Shown in pieces: positions 1 through 11,084 of a stretch of 64,000 nt of DNA. Under the pieces are notes generated by a model. It worked only from the letters and a program-made list of their open reading frames with translations. It had not been told where the DNA came from and made no database searches. Position numbers and translations under genes: made by a program. Where the stretch lies: positions 797,989 through 861,988 of the forward strand of contig SDOX01000016.1 of the NCBI GenBank assembly GCA_004565275.1, in the 5' to 3' direction. The DNA comes from Nannochloropsis salina CCMP1776. Lineage: Eukaryota; Sar; Eustigmatophyceae; Eustigmatales; Monodopsidaceae. Positions within the stretch are counted from its first letter, which is position 1, and each line of letters opens with the position of its first letter.

Positions 1-1184
1 ATGATGCAATTCCCGCAACAATGCCACTTCCGATTCGAAGTCCCTGAGGCTCTTCTCCGCCATGGGCAGATTGTTCTGAGTGACCAATTTTTTCACCGCC
101 ACGTCCTGCCCCTGGACCGTAGCCCGATAGACAGTGGCAAAGGCCCCGTGGCCAATCACCTCCCCCCAGAGAATCTCGTCCAGATCAATCATGGGCCCAT
201 GGGCGTGAAACGCGTGCAGGCACGAGGACAGGGCCAAGGCGACAGCTGGCTTCAAGTTCGCCCGCCACGCCTGAGTGCGCGCTTCCCGACGCCGGGCTCG
301 GAGGAGCTTGTCCTGCTGCGGGTTCACCGGGGCCGTGGGGGTGGAGGAGGAGGACGGGGGAGGTGGGGGCGGGGGGCGTGGCAGGGAGGGTGCGGAGGAG
401 GGGTGGGCGGGAGGAAGGTGGTCCTCGAGAGGGCAGGGCGGACATCCCACGAGAGGGACTCGAGCTCTCCTCTGTTTCCTTCGCTCTCGGCGTCTTCCTC
501 CTTCTGTATCGGTCTCCCTTCCTTCGCGCCCGCGCCAGGCACGGGGCCACTGAAGCCGTCCCAGGCCCCGACCTCCATCTTCTCGGCCCGCCTCTCCTCG
601 CCCTCCACCTCCCTGTCTCCCATCAGGATGGGGGTCGATCCCCCCCCCCCCCCGAGGCCTGTCAGGCATGACGCCGTCGCCGAGCCGAAGGCCGCCGCTC
701 GTAGGAACCCGCCCCCATTCGTTGCACTCGCCATCCCCTCCTCCCCTTCCTCCTCCCCTTCTTCCGACGAAGACGACGACCAGGACAAGAGATCCCTCCG
801 ACTCATGTCGATCCCTCCCTCCCGCCCTCCGCCCCTCCCTCCTTTCCTCCCTCCCTCCACATCCTCTATCATCGACAGCCTGGGCGGTAGTCCCTTCATC
901 GGCCCCCCTTGTGGCAAGCCAGAGGGCATCCCAGCACCCTCCTCCCCATCCCCCTCGGGACCCTCCCTCGACCTGATCCATACCTCCTCCCCTTCCTCCC
1001 TCCACCAACCCCTGCTTTTCCTCCTGCCGCTTCCAGATACCCACCTTCCCTCCCGTCCCCCTGAACGTCCCTTTCCGTCCTCTCCTCTCGCCTCCCCCCT
1101 TTCCTCCCCTTTTCCCTCCCGAGCCCCGCCCTCAGTCCCCAACGGCCGCCGCAGGCTCTCCTCCTCCGTCACGCTCGACGGCAT
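1..1184 (-). CDS. TKL/MAP3K-like protein kinase, 5' part only (runs off left edge)
   Basis: The last 64 codons (192 down to 1) encode the start of a protein kinase domain: glycine loop IGHGAFATVYRA and the ATP-binding lysine in VAVKKL, followed by the start of helix C. The loop and the 'W-GEVIG-G-F' lead-in are typical of TKL (Raf/MAP3K-like) serine/threonine kinases. The lobe is preceded by a basic linker (LLRARRREARTQAWRANL) and a Ser/Glu/Pro-rich region. That region reads best in another frame from an ATG near 1184 (MPSSVTEEESLRRPLG) down to about 640. The frame change falls at or just after a 14-base C run (640-653), so it is either a small intron or a run-length error. The catalytic loop and the C-lobe lie outside the window. 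The gene is tail-to-head with the kinase/ANTH gene, and its 5' end may overlap that gene's 3' end. Kinase identity is firm; subfamily and start are uncertain. Confidence 0.65.
640..653. repeat. 14-base C mononucleotide run
   Basis: Fourteen C in a row inside the TKL kinase gene. The open reading frame that looks coding changes at or close to this run, so its length deserves checking against raw reads. Confidence 0.9.
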
Positions 1185-4100
1185 GAACCACACCTCTTGT
1201 TCCTTCCCTTCCTCCCCTTCCCGCGCCTCTCCACGCACGGAGAGTGGCAAGGTGCTTGACAGTCGTGAGGAGGACAAAAGAGAGGAGGCCGAGAGAACGG
1301 GGGGCTGGGGGGGGGGCTGCACTAGAGGAGAGGATGGTGGGTAGTGGATAGGGTGGTCTCCCTTGGTCGTCACCCTCCTCTCTTTCTTTGTGGCGACTTC
1401 CTTCCTCTCCTTGGGGCGGCTGGGGCGTTTGCTCGGGCGGTAGTTGTTGCGATGGTGGCTGTGCTTGTTGCTCTTGTTCTGGTTGGGGCTGTGGTAGTGG
1501 CTCTTGTTGGGGCGGCTCTTGCACTGTCTGTCGCTCCTCCACCTGCTCTTCCTTCCGCTGAGAAAAAAGCTGAGGAATGCTTGAAAACGGCTCGGGCGGA
1601 GACGGGGTAGGAGGCATTTGATGGGATGAGGCACCAGGCGTGGGTGAGGGACGGGCAGAGGAAGCGGCGGAGGAGGAGGAGGAAAAGCCCACAGTATCGT
1701 GAAACGTCTCCCACCCCGCGGTCAGGCTGGCGGGAGGGAGGGGGGTAGGGAGGACAGGGGGGGAGGGCATCGGGGCGGTGGAGAAGGGGGAAGTGGCCTG
1801 AGAGGGACGGCGGAGGGGCGTGAGATTCGCGGGAGGGAGGGGCAGCACGCCCGTGGAGGGGGAGGGGGAGGGGGTGGCCTGTCTAGGAGGAGGGGTTGCC
1901 GCCCCAGCGACCCCCCCTGCCGCCGGGGCCGCGTTCGGCCAGGGTGCAGTGTCTCGGACCTTGGTCAGACCGGTAGTGTCAGAGAACACAGTGCTTTCCA
2001 GGGAGGAAGGCAACGAGGGAGGCCCCCCGACCGGCTCTCCGTCCGACCCCAACGATCGAGGCATCCGCGTATCCCCTCCTTGCCCCTTCCTGCCCCTCCC
2101 TTTCTCCCCCTCCTCGTTCATCCTCGCCCGGTCCAGGAGCCCGAGTCCTCGCATGGGGCTGCGCATGGTCAATGGCTTCCAGCAGAGGGCACCGTCGAAG
2201 GCAACTGGGTCCCGGACAGGGAGGATCGGCATCCTCTTCATGTTGCGCACCTCCACCACCTCCTCCGCGGCCCGATAAAAGACACGAAGGGCCTGGAGCT
2301 GCGATTCGTACTGCTCACGTAAGGCCAAAAGGATGGATACGCGCTCGCGCCAGTCCACGGGGGGAAGGAGGGGGGCGCTGTCTTGTCGGAGACGATCCTT
2401 CTCTCGCGAGTGGGAGCCCGCCTCCTCTGGACCGGTGGAGCGGTGGAGGAGGGTGGGAGGATCGGGGTCCGAGGAGGAGGAGGAGGTAAGAGGGAGGATG
2501 CCTTGACTCGAGGCAGTGGCGCCCATCTCCTTGGGCCGCTCATGGGGGAGGGCGGGAAGGAGGAAGGGGAGGGGGAGCCCGGCCGATGCCCGGGCGGAGA
2601 TCTCGAGCAAGGAGGCCAGGAGGAAGGTACAGGCCACGAAGATGGTGTAGGCCTCTTCGATCAAGGGCAGGCGGGCCCAGCGCGCGGTGACGGCGACGGA
2701 CTCGTTCTGGACGGCGAAGAGGAAACCCGTGGTTTGGAGCAAGGATTCCTGCATGGTCAAGAGCCGCGTGAGCGCCTGTAAGTCCTCCTCCTGCCCCGAG
2801 ACGGGGACGGTCTCGTAGCCTAGCATGGTGGGAATGGCGGTGAAATGCATGGCGAAGGCAGGGTGGGCCTTATGGAAGTGCAATTTCTGCACCAAGAGAC
2901 GGGAAAGTCGTGCCAACAAGTTGAGCGACGCCCCGTCCACGTGCTGGCGCTTGTGCTGTTGGCTCGGAGGGGCCGTGTACCCTACCCCCAACGCGTGGGA
3001 CCCGCCCGAGGCACCCGAAGACGCCGGTGTCGACGCAGGCGTGGTCAATGCCGTGGATAGCGTGGTGTAGCCCTCGGCCCGGGCGGCATGCGGGAGCTGC
3101 TCTTCCAAAGGGTCCCTGGCCACGCGGCTCCCAATCTCTTCCCACCGCCGGCCCATGTCCGCCAACACCCCCATGCAGGGGGTGCACGTCGCCAGGAAAT
3201 TGCGGGGCCCCTGTTGAAGCACTTTCAGGGTGGTGATCAAGGCCTTCAAGGCCACGATCGGGTTTGTGAAGACGGGGCGCTGGGAGAGGACCAGGAAAAA
3301 AGTGGACGCCGGCATGCCCCCCTCCCACACGGCCAGGACGAGCTTCCGCACGTACTTGGCCTTGGGCTGCCCTGCCTCCTTGCTCGTTGCCTTGACCACC
3401 CAACTTTTCCTCCCCGTCTCCCCTTTGGCCCCCATGATGGACCGCATCCGCCGGTGCCAGAGCGCCGAGAGGGCTCCCTTGGCGGGCGTGCGGCCGCTCG
3501 GGTCGTCGTCCAAGCTCTTCAAGGAGGACGCGGAGGAGGAACGAGGCATCGCGCCCGAGCCCTCGCCCACCAGGGCGCCCAAGGGCAGCATGCGTGGAGG
3601 GGGGCGGCGCTTCGGTCCACTGTCGCCAGCTCTGCCAGGTCCATACCATCATCCTTCGCCTCTACACCCGGCCCCCTCGGGTCCACCGCCTCCCCCCCGC
3701 CCACGCTCGTCCCCCGGCCCAGCCCCCACACCTGCCTGGCCGCCTTGAGGCCCAAACTGCTGCTCCCGCTCCCAATGCTGCTGTTGCTCCTCCGAGGGCC
3801 CATGTCGCCCTTCGTCTTCCCTCCCCCCCTTCGCCTCGACCCTTCCATACCTCCCTTCCCCTGCTCCGGGTCGCATTCTTCCCATCCCCGCCGTCGCAAA
3901 CGTTCGTCCTCCTCCCAGATCGACAGCGCCTGGCCCATGCCCACGAAGCTCAGGCTTCGGGACCCCAGCCCTTTGCTAGCCTCGCCTCCTTCCCGGCATC
4001 GCCCAGGCACACTCCCGTGTCGCTCGAGCCCAAGCAGGTGGGAAGGCGAGGAGCTCGCCGACAGGGAGCCCGACAGAGTCGACGTCCTGCTTCCCTCCCC

Positions 4101-5477
4101 ACGGTCCCGGTGCACCAGGCGGCCGGCCTCCTCTCCGCCCCCCCCCTCCCCGGGCCGGGTCCGTGGCCACCGGGTGGGGGGCCCGAGCATGTCTTCCAAG
4201 GACGAGAGGGACGTGGGGGGAGGAACCTGCGGTCGACTCGCCCGCAGGGCGGTCTTGTCTGGTGGCGTGGCCGTGTCGTACAGCCCCAGGAAATCCTCTT
4301 CCCCCGGCCCCCGTTCCTCCCGGCCGGTGCCGCTCGCCCTCCCTTTCTTTCCCCCCTTCCGTGGGTGCGACGCAGAGGAGGGCGACGGCGATGGCGACGG
4401 GGAGCAACCCAGTGGCAAGGGGGCCGGGCACGGAAGGAGAGGGCCAAGGGCGGGGAGGTCGACGTGGCGGCCAATTTCTCCACTCGCCATGAGTTCGCGC
4501 ACTTTTTCCAACACCTCGGCTGCCGTGGCCCGGTCTTGGGGACGGGGCTGCAAGCAGCACTGGAGCAGGGTCACCAAACCGGGAGAGTAGGGCGGGAAGG
4601 ACTGCTGCCCATTCGTGCCAGGGATGGGGAGGGAGGGAGGGACGACGTACTTTCCGTTCAAGATGGCCATGGGAAGGACCATGCCGGCCTTGTCCTCGAA
4701 GGGGGTCACCCACCAACAGAGCCGATAGAGCAGCACACCTAGCGCCCACACGTCCACAGGCACACCCACAGGCTGCTGCGAGTACAAATCCACCTGCTCC
4801 GGGCTCCGGTAGGCCAGGCGTGTGTGTCGTTCGATGTCCTCTCGCGCCATCTCCACCTCGGCGCTGTTCCGCAGGGGCCCAGTCTCCATTGTACTGGCCC
4901 CCAGACCGCAGAGTTTGACCCGCTGCCCGTTACTTTCCGTCGACAACACCAAATTCTCCACCCGGACATCCCGGTGGGCGAGGCCGTGGGCGTGGAGGTG
5001 GACAAGGGCGGCGCAGGCGGAAGTGAAGACGTTGAGGACGTCCCACTCGGCCAAGGGTTCTTTGCGGCGCTCAGCACCTTCCAACAAGACGTGCGCCGTG
5101 TTGGGGCAGTATTCAGTCAAGAGATAATAAAGCGTGAAGCCTCCTTTGCCGGTACTGGCACCGCCTTCTCCGCCTGCAGGTGACACGTGGTCAATACGCG
5201 AGCCTATGTATGTGATAAGGTGGGGATGCGGGGGGAGCCTGGCATGCTGCTCCAATTCCATCTCTGCCGCCTTGTTCATCGCCACATCCCCTTTAGGCAC
5301 ACGGTTGACTTTGATCGCGAATTTTCGCCGCGCTTCATCCTCGGCCAAGTATACGGTCCCAGTCCCACCGGCGCCTAAGCAAGACTTGACTCGGAGGGCA
5401 TGCCCTGCTATGACCAGGGTTGATGAGATCGGCAGCACATTGCTAGACCCGCTACCAACGCTTCCAACATTTCCCAT
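1132..5477 (-). CDS. NAK-family (AAK1/GAK-like) pseudokinase fused to an ANTH domain
   Basis: The protein starts MGNVGS, an N-myristoylation consensus. Residues ~25-345 form a NAK-family kinase domain: glycine loop LGAGGTGTVYL, lysine K56 in FAIK, HRDVRVEN at 168-175, and YRSPEQVDLY in place of the APE motif. The DFG triplet is GLG (191-193, bases 4899-4907) and the catalytic-loop Lys is Arg172, so phosphotransfer is doubtful. After a Ser/Gly-rich linker the frame changes between about 3660 and 3480 (short intron or sequence error). Coding then continues with an ANTH domain carrying the PI(4,5)P2-binding signature K-x9-K-x-K-Y (KATSKEAGQPKAKY, 3352-3393) and IVALKALITTLKVLQQG. The C-terminal ~300 residues are Pro/Gln/Ser-rich. 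NAK kinases and ANTH adaptors both act in clathrin-mediated endocytosis, which supports one fused gene, but two overlapping genes (1132-3591 and 3519-5477) cannot be excluded. Confidence 0.7.
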
Positions 5478-6323
5478 GTGAAGTGAGAAGTCGGAATTGA
5501 AGCCACTAAAGTGCCCTGGGCCAGACCATGATTGGGCCTAAATGGGTTGAAAGGTCTTGGCTACTGCAAGTCTGCTTCCTCCATGGCGAGCGTGTATGCG
5601 GTGGCTACTTTAATACAGTCGACGTCAGCATTCACGCTCACACTAACCCTGTGATGTGTGTGATGGAATTTGTGGTTTGGTTTGTCAGGTGATGAGTTTT
5701 CACCCCACGGAGGGTCTCCGTGACTTCATATGTCGAGCTGTACATATGCGATGGTGTCATCCTTATTACCAGTACCTAATTGCCAGTACCACAACTCAAA
5801 AGAAAGTTTGTCCCCTTTTTACATCGAACAACCATGCGACCAACGGGGAAAAAAAGAAGTTAGTACCCCCAGGCACGTGACGCACGCCTGTGACTTCATC
5901 GTGATCGGAAAGACTTCCAGCAATGGTGTCCTAGGAGTGAATTTTACGCGATGTCGCCAATCGAATATTTCCTACCAAGCCGAGCAGGAAAACAGGAAGG
6001 CAGGGACGCGGCTCACCACTTTCCTTTTTTCTCACATTCCCGGCGTGTATGGTCGCTGGTGCCCTATGTATCTGAAGGACATTCTAATAGGAGCATGCCT
6101 GATGTGTGATATTTGTTAATTTGTGGTGTGGTGGTGCTTGTTTTGCTCTCCATGTGGTACTCTCACTCGGAGTGCATGCCCGTCGACCCGATCTTGCCTG
6201 GCCCATGGCGTGTTCACATTTCCTGTCAAGCGTATGGCACAGCGCACCACATGATAGACCCGGGCGACTACTCACCTTGCAACATTTTTCGTACCATCAG
6301 CATTTGTTTTTGGAAACGGAACC
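5478..6323. other. Divergent intergenic region (846 bp)
   Basis: Lies between the start of the kinase/ANTH gene (-) and the lipocalin gene (+), so it should hold both promoters. I see no convincing coding exon, RNA gene or repeat in it. Confidence 0.5.
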
Positions 6324-7386
6324 ATGCGAACGACCGTTTCTGCTTCGATTTATGCCATACTTCTGGCAGCAACCGCCGCTCCTGTCTTGGCGGACTTCTC
6401 ATTTGACAAGGTACGCTTACTTTTCTTCATAGGGATTATTGTACACTTCGTATGATGAACTGAAGGGCTGTAGATGCTTTGAAGATGCAGCATTATGTTT
6501 CGAAGGGCCAACTTTAGATTTCAGGTGTCTCAACTGAAGCGGCAAGAGAGAGTAACCTCAAGTACCGTTTGGACCGCGAAGCATTCAGTGTTTACGAGAG
6601 CCAAAGATGCAATCTTTAAAGAGTGCAATCACCGTCTTTGACCCTTTACACCTTGCAGGCCTGGTTTCATGGAGGCGATGGAGGCGCCTGTAAGACTGTG
6701 GTCCCCCAGAACCCTGTAAACTTGCAGGAGTATGCAAGCAAACGCTGGTACATCCATCAGCAAATGGCAACACAAGCCGGAAATCCTAACGGAGAATGGA
6801 ACTTTTGGTAGGTAGTGAGGTCTGAAAACGCACGGGGAACAAATTGGAGACGAATGAAATGAAAACGTGTCAGAGGACTAGGCACGCCAATGAACTTCTC
6901 TCCCGCACACACAGTGTGTATGCAGAGTATACAATCAAGTCCCCCAACAACGTAGCTGTTCACAACTATGCCAACGAAGGTGGTGTCAACAATATCATTC
7001 GCGAAGCGGACCTCTGCGCTACTGTCCGTGATCCCGAAAATGATCCTGGTCGCTTGGCTGTTGGTCCGTGTTTCCTTGAGTTTGCCAACCGACTGCTTTA
7101 TGGACCGTACTTTATCGTGGCTTACAACGAAGCCGAGGGGTACGCCTTAATCTCGGGAGGTTCTCCTACGATACCCACAAAAGATGGGCTTTGCACGACT
7201 CAACGTGGATTCAACAATGCGGGGCTCTGGATCTTTTCACGATCCAATGTTCGCGATGAGGCTTTGATACAAAAGTTGCGTGGAATTGCTGTGGAAAAGG
7301 GCTTTGATGTGGACGTATTGGAAGACGTCCAGCATGAAGGATGTACTTACCGGCCTTCGTCAGAACCTGCGGGGCTGCGTACGTAA
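6324..7386 (+). CDS. Secreted lipocalin (apolipoprotein D/Blc-like)
   Basis: Three exons (6324-6410, 6659-6807, 6915-7386) with matching phases give 235 aa. Exon 1 is a signal peptide (MRTTVSASIYAILLAATAAP...ADFSFDK). Exon 2 carries the lipocalin entry motif as NLQEYASKRWYIHQQM (compare Y-G-W-Y-E in the family). Exon 3 begins at the conserved 'C-x-x-A-x-Y' strand (CVYAEYTIKS) and holds the late strands: LYGPYFIVAYNEAEGYALISGG, GLWIFSRS, and a C-terminal GCTYRP with a likely disulfide Cys. Lipocalins bind small hydrophobic ligands. In plants and algae relatives work in membrane-lipid repair, and violaxanthin de-epoxidase also has this fold, but no VDE-specific Cys-rich or Glu-rich domain is present here. 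The ligand is unknown. The start is fixed by the signal peptide; an upstream ATG in another frame is ignored. Confidence 0.8.
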
Positions 7387-8039
7387 CTTGAGCAGTAGGA
7401 GGACGATGCTGCACATATTCGTTAGGACTCAGATGAGATTAAATGTTGATTCATCCAGTATATTGCGATGGCAGAAAACTTTACGAGAGATAGATCGTGG
7501 GTCTTGAGGGTATTCTCAAAAATGCTCTCGTATTGATGCCTTCAGGTTGGTTCGAGTCTAATGCTACCACAAAGATGCCATGTACCCTCAAAATAATCGA
7601 AATGTCGACGTTTACTAGTGATGGTACCATTGCGGAAGCTTAATTGACTTTTTGTAATTTGTTGTTGTCCTTCCATCGAAAGTGGAAGAGTAGTGGCTGA
7701 AACTTTGTAGCTTCTATGCTCCCATAACCCGCTTCATATTCCCGATGACTGTTACAGTCCACTGCACAAAGTTTGGTCTTGCGGTAGAGTTGATGTAGAT
7801 ATTATCAAAATTTCCAGTTCGGGCCTTATCCAAATTATCGAAGCATAAAAGTACACATGCTGCGCTTTTGGGGGTGTACGCTCTCCCTTCTTGAAGTTCG
7901 CTGGGGCCCCTTGAGCGACAATTTATGGCATGGTGACCTCCACTATTGTGTCCTGAAAACTTTCACTGATGCAATCCATCAACCTCTCACAGGCTAACTT
8001 CTTTTTATCCAAGGTATAGCGGATTTTGTTCCTCCAAAA
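7387..8039. other. Intergenic region (653 bp), nothing recognised
   Basis: AT-richer spacer between the tandem lipocalin and Nudix genes (both +). It should contain the lipocalin 3' end and the Nudix promoter. No open frame or repeat stands out. Confidence 0.5.
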
Positions 8040-9027
8040 ATGCTAGAGCACTATTGCCTCTCTGCACTTATACGCTCGACCTCCCGCTTCCTGGGTGTGA
8101 GGGGCAGGAAGAGCTTGCCATGTCCTACATATACCAGATATCGGCGGCCGTTTGCGAAATTTGCGTCCTCAACTACGGGAGAGCAAGATTTGTCGGGTTT
8201 CGAGCTGCGACAATATGGCAAAGATGATCCGCCACGTCTGACATGCAAGACTTGCTCGCACATCTTGTATGACAACCCCAAGGTACGGATTGACGAGCGG
8301 TACGAAGGGACCAAATTACTTGGAGTCACAGGCATTTATTCACGCAGGTGGTGAGTGTTATCGATGTATTACTTTAACGCGCCTCCCTCTTTTTTGTCAC
8401 CAGATCGTGACGGGCGCTGTCGTCACCTCCCGGTGCCCCCAGACGGGCGACTCCCTCTTCCTTCTGTGCCGGCGTGCCATTCCACCACGTCGAGGCTTTT
8501 TCAATCTTTGTGCGGGGTACATGGAGAAAGGCGAATCCTTGGCTGAGGCCGCAGCACGCGAAGCGCGGGAGGAAGCTGGTGCCCAAATAGAAATCGGTCA
8601 AATTTTAGGGATCTTTGACATCAGTCACATAGGACAAGTGCACATATATTTCAAAGCGACCCTCAGCAATACGGACATCAAACCGGGCTACGAGAGTCTG
8701 GACGCGCGTCTGTTACGGTGGGACGAGATTCCATGGGGCGACTTGGCATTTCCCACCGTCTCCTGGGCCTTGATGGCGTGGGAGAAGCAGGCGGCCTTGG
8801 GGGGGAAATGGGGAGGGACGCCGTTTCGGAATCCTGTGCTCTCAGAATATGAAGGTAGCACAAATGTCTGGTATCGCCCGGATAAAGGCGGATTGGTGCA
8901 CGACGAGTCGTGGATGCGTCGGGAGGGAAGGGAGGAAAGTGTGGGGTCCGCGGGAGAGAGGCAAGGGAGGGGTGGGGCAGGGGAATGCAAAAAAAGCGCA
9001 CAGGAAACGCATGAGAGGGACAGGTGA
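8040..9027 (+). CDS. Nudix hydrolase (NUDT23-like), probably organelle-targeted
   Basis: Two exons (8040-8282 and 8404-9027, phase 0) give 288 aa. Residues ~1-45 are basic and Ser/Thr-rich, like a transit peptide. A zinc-ribbon half (C-x2-C in RLTCKTCSHILYDNPK) precedes the Nudix domain, with the complete Nudix box G-x5-E-x7-REAREEAGA at residues 119-141. The order 'CxxC...YxNPK...IVTGAVV...GYMEKGES' matches plant Nudix hydrolase 23 and its bacterial relatives, which hydrolyse FAD and ADP-ribose to mononucleotides. Only one of the two CxxC pairs of the usual ribbon is visible, so metal binding there may be lost or the first pair may be in a missed exon. The C-terminal 50 residues are low-complexity and specific to this protein. 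Substrate is inferred from family resemblance. Confidence 0.82.
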
Positions 9028-9293
9028 GACACGGGAAAAACAACAAATCCACACGAGTAGCCGCGAGCCGGTCCCCATTTCGGACGGCACCCGAGGGTGT
9101 CCCTGTCAGGCATCCACTGCTCAGGGTGGCTACGACTACAACCGATCGTCCGAGAGCGATTTGATTTCATTTCATCTTGAAAGATGGGGGTACTTTAAAT
9201 GTTCTCCGAGCCCAGCCATGTACAAAGCGGGGGTTTCAGCCTCTGCCCTGGAGCCCCCAAGACTTCTTCTGTCTTCCCTCCCGCCCTCCCACC

Positions 9294-10598
9294 TCATCTC
9301 ACCACCATGCTCTTGGCTTCTTCTACCCCTTGATCCCCGCCACTCTTCCCCGCGTCAGCCTCGTTTCCCTCCCCCACGTCTGCTCGAATCCTCCTCCCTT
9401 CCCTCTCCTCCTCCTCCGCCTCCGCCTCCTCCTTCTGCTCCCAGCTAACCAAGCCAAAGCCCGCAGCCACTGCGACGGCCCCGAAAACCTCCTTGAGCCC
9501 TCCATGCGCCTTACCCAGGGCAGCGTCGGAAAGGAAGGCGAGGGGGATGGTAAGGGAGAGACCGACGGTGGCCACGGTGGGGGAGGTGAGGACGATGGAC
9601 CGGGCCCACAAATAGTCAGAGAGGACGTTGTCGGCCAGGCCGTTCAGGACGATGAAGCCGAGAACAGAGAGAGACAGGCCCGCAAAGACGGAGGGCAGGG
9701 CGTGGGTCAGGAGGAGGAGGAGGGTGGGGGGAAGGAGGAGGAGGAGGGAGAGGAGGCCGACGTAGCCGAAGAGAAGCTGGAAGGAGACGCTCCTGTCGTC
9801 AGGGACCAACACCCTCAGCGCCGTCGTATACACGCCGTACATGATGGCGGCGAAGAGGCACAAGGCATCCCCGGCAACGGAGTTCGTTCCCTCCCCGTTC
9901 CGATCCGCCAACCCGACTAAGACGGTCCCCCCCATGGAGAGGAGCAAGCCCGCCATTTTCACCCAGGCAAAACGCTCCAGGCCTCGGCAAGTGGAGAAGA
10001 GGAATGTCCAGAGGGAGGACGTGGTGGAAATGATGGTGTTACTGGTCACGCTGGTGTGTGCCAGGGATAGGTTGTAGGAGAAGTTGGCGATGAAGAAGAG
10101 GGGGAAGACGACGACCGCTGTCCGTAGCGTTTTCAGGTGACTCCAGCGCAGAGGTTCAGTGGTGGACGAATACTCTTCAGCCTCAGCCGGGGCGCTTCTT
10201 GCAGATGGGTCTTCCAGCACGGTAGATGGAAGGGGCAGTTCATCAGGGATACGGGCCATAGGGCCCTGACCTGTGTCTTTCCCATTGTGCACAGTCGAGT
10301 AGAGGACGTTTGGTCGCCGCTCATGAGCGCTGGCGGAGCTTTCCAAGGTAGGATCCCGCCATGGGGGATTTTTCGTCCATCCTAACCGTACACACAGGTA
10401 TGTCCATGGCAGGTAGACGCTGAAAAGACTGGTGCAAATGAAAGTAAGAAGGAACGGCGACTCGAAGTGCATATCCGTGTAGATATGCTGGATGAGAACA
10501 GAAGCGCCAGCCCAAATGATAGCCACAAGGAATATAAAAAACAGCCCCAACGCGTAAGAAGCAGAGCGTTTAGACCCAGTGAAGTACCGATGGACCAT
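9294..10598 (-). CDS. SLC35F5-like transporter of the drug/metabolite (EamA) superfamily
   Basis: Single exon, 434 aa from the ATG at 10598 (MVHRYFTGSKR). Ten or so hydrophobic segments are visible, arranged as two EamA-type halves. The stretch LRTAVVVFPLFFIANFSYNL and the following SLAHTSVTSNTIISTTSSLW are very close to the SLC35F5/yeast YML018c group, which also has the long hydrophilic loop after TM2-3 seen here (residues ~75-150). The physiological substrate of that family is unsettled (a vacuolar or Golgi membrane solute transporter). The C-terminal tail is an acidic run followed by a low-complexity end. It is convergent with the Nudix gene (267 bp apart) and divergent from ALDH7. Family assignment is firm; substrate unknown. 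Confidence 0.85.
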   Translation of the reverse strand: MVHRYFTGSKRSASYALGLFFIFLVAIIWAGASVLIQHIYTDMHFESPFLLTFICTSLFSVYLPWTYLCVRLGWTKNPPWRDPTLESSASAHERRPNVLYSTVHNGKDTGQGPMARIPDELPLPSTVLEDPSARSAPAEAEEYSSTTEPLRWSHLKTLRTAVVVFPLFFIANFSYNLSLAHTSVTSNTIISTTSSLWTFLFSTCRGLERFAWVKMAGLLLSMGGTVLVGLADRNGEGTNSVAGDALCLFAAIMYGVYTTALRVLVPDDRSVSFQLLFGYVGLLSLLLLLPPTLLLLLTHALPSVFAGLSLSVLGFIVLNGLADNVLSDYLWARSIVLTSPTVATVGLSLTIPLAFLSDAALGKAHGGLKEVFGAVAVAAGFGLVSWEQKEEAEAEEEEREGRRIRADVGEGNEADAGKSGGDQGVEEAKSMVVR

Positions 10599-11084
10599 GC
10601 TTGTAGGAGAGGCGACAAAACGAAAGGTGAAGAGAAGGCTCAAGAAGTTTGGCAAAAAAGGCCAGGGTGCAAGCAATTATCGCGGGCAAAAGAGCCACAA
10701 ATCAATTGCGGCGAAAGCTTTCGCTGTTCCTGTTGATTTCTGAAGCTAATTTATACGATTGTGAGAAGAGGTAGGGCTTGCAGTAAGACCTTGCCAGGGT
10801 TCGATGTAAATGCAACCATTCGCCTCTCTACTCCATCAACAGCATAGAGATCTAGAAACGTGCCATCGATCCTCCCTCGCACCCGCTACACGCGGTGTCC
10901 ACACGGGACAGGGCATAGACTGGACTGCCGTCGTATGCAGCAGGCGAAGGTTCTTTTTCCATCACAAGCGGGTACGCGTCAGCTGTCGATCGCCGAAAGG
11001 GAAATTCGTCGGACCACATAGCGACTTGAAGGGGCCTGCCGCAATATTGGGACAGGATCTTCTGATCCGGTGGGAACGTTTCGA
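10599..11084. other. Divergent promoter region (486 bp)
   Basis: Separates the SLC35F5-like gene (-) from the ALDH7 gene (+). In-frame sequence continues upstream of both ATGs, but I see no sign that it is coding. Confidence 0.45.

Noticed and set aside
3088-4590. 500-codon open frame on + opposite the kinase/ANTH gene
   Set aside because: Low-complexity Pro/Arg/Ser peptide produced by antisense reading of Gly/Ser-rich coding sequence.
6324-7386. Violaxanthin de-epoxidase
   Set aside because: Only the lipocalin fold is present; the Cys-rich and Glu-rich VDE domains are missing.
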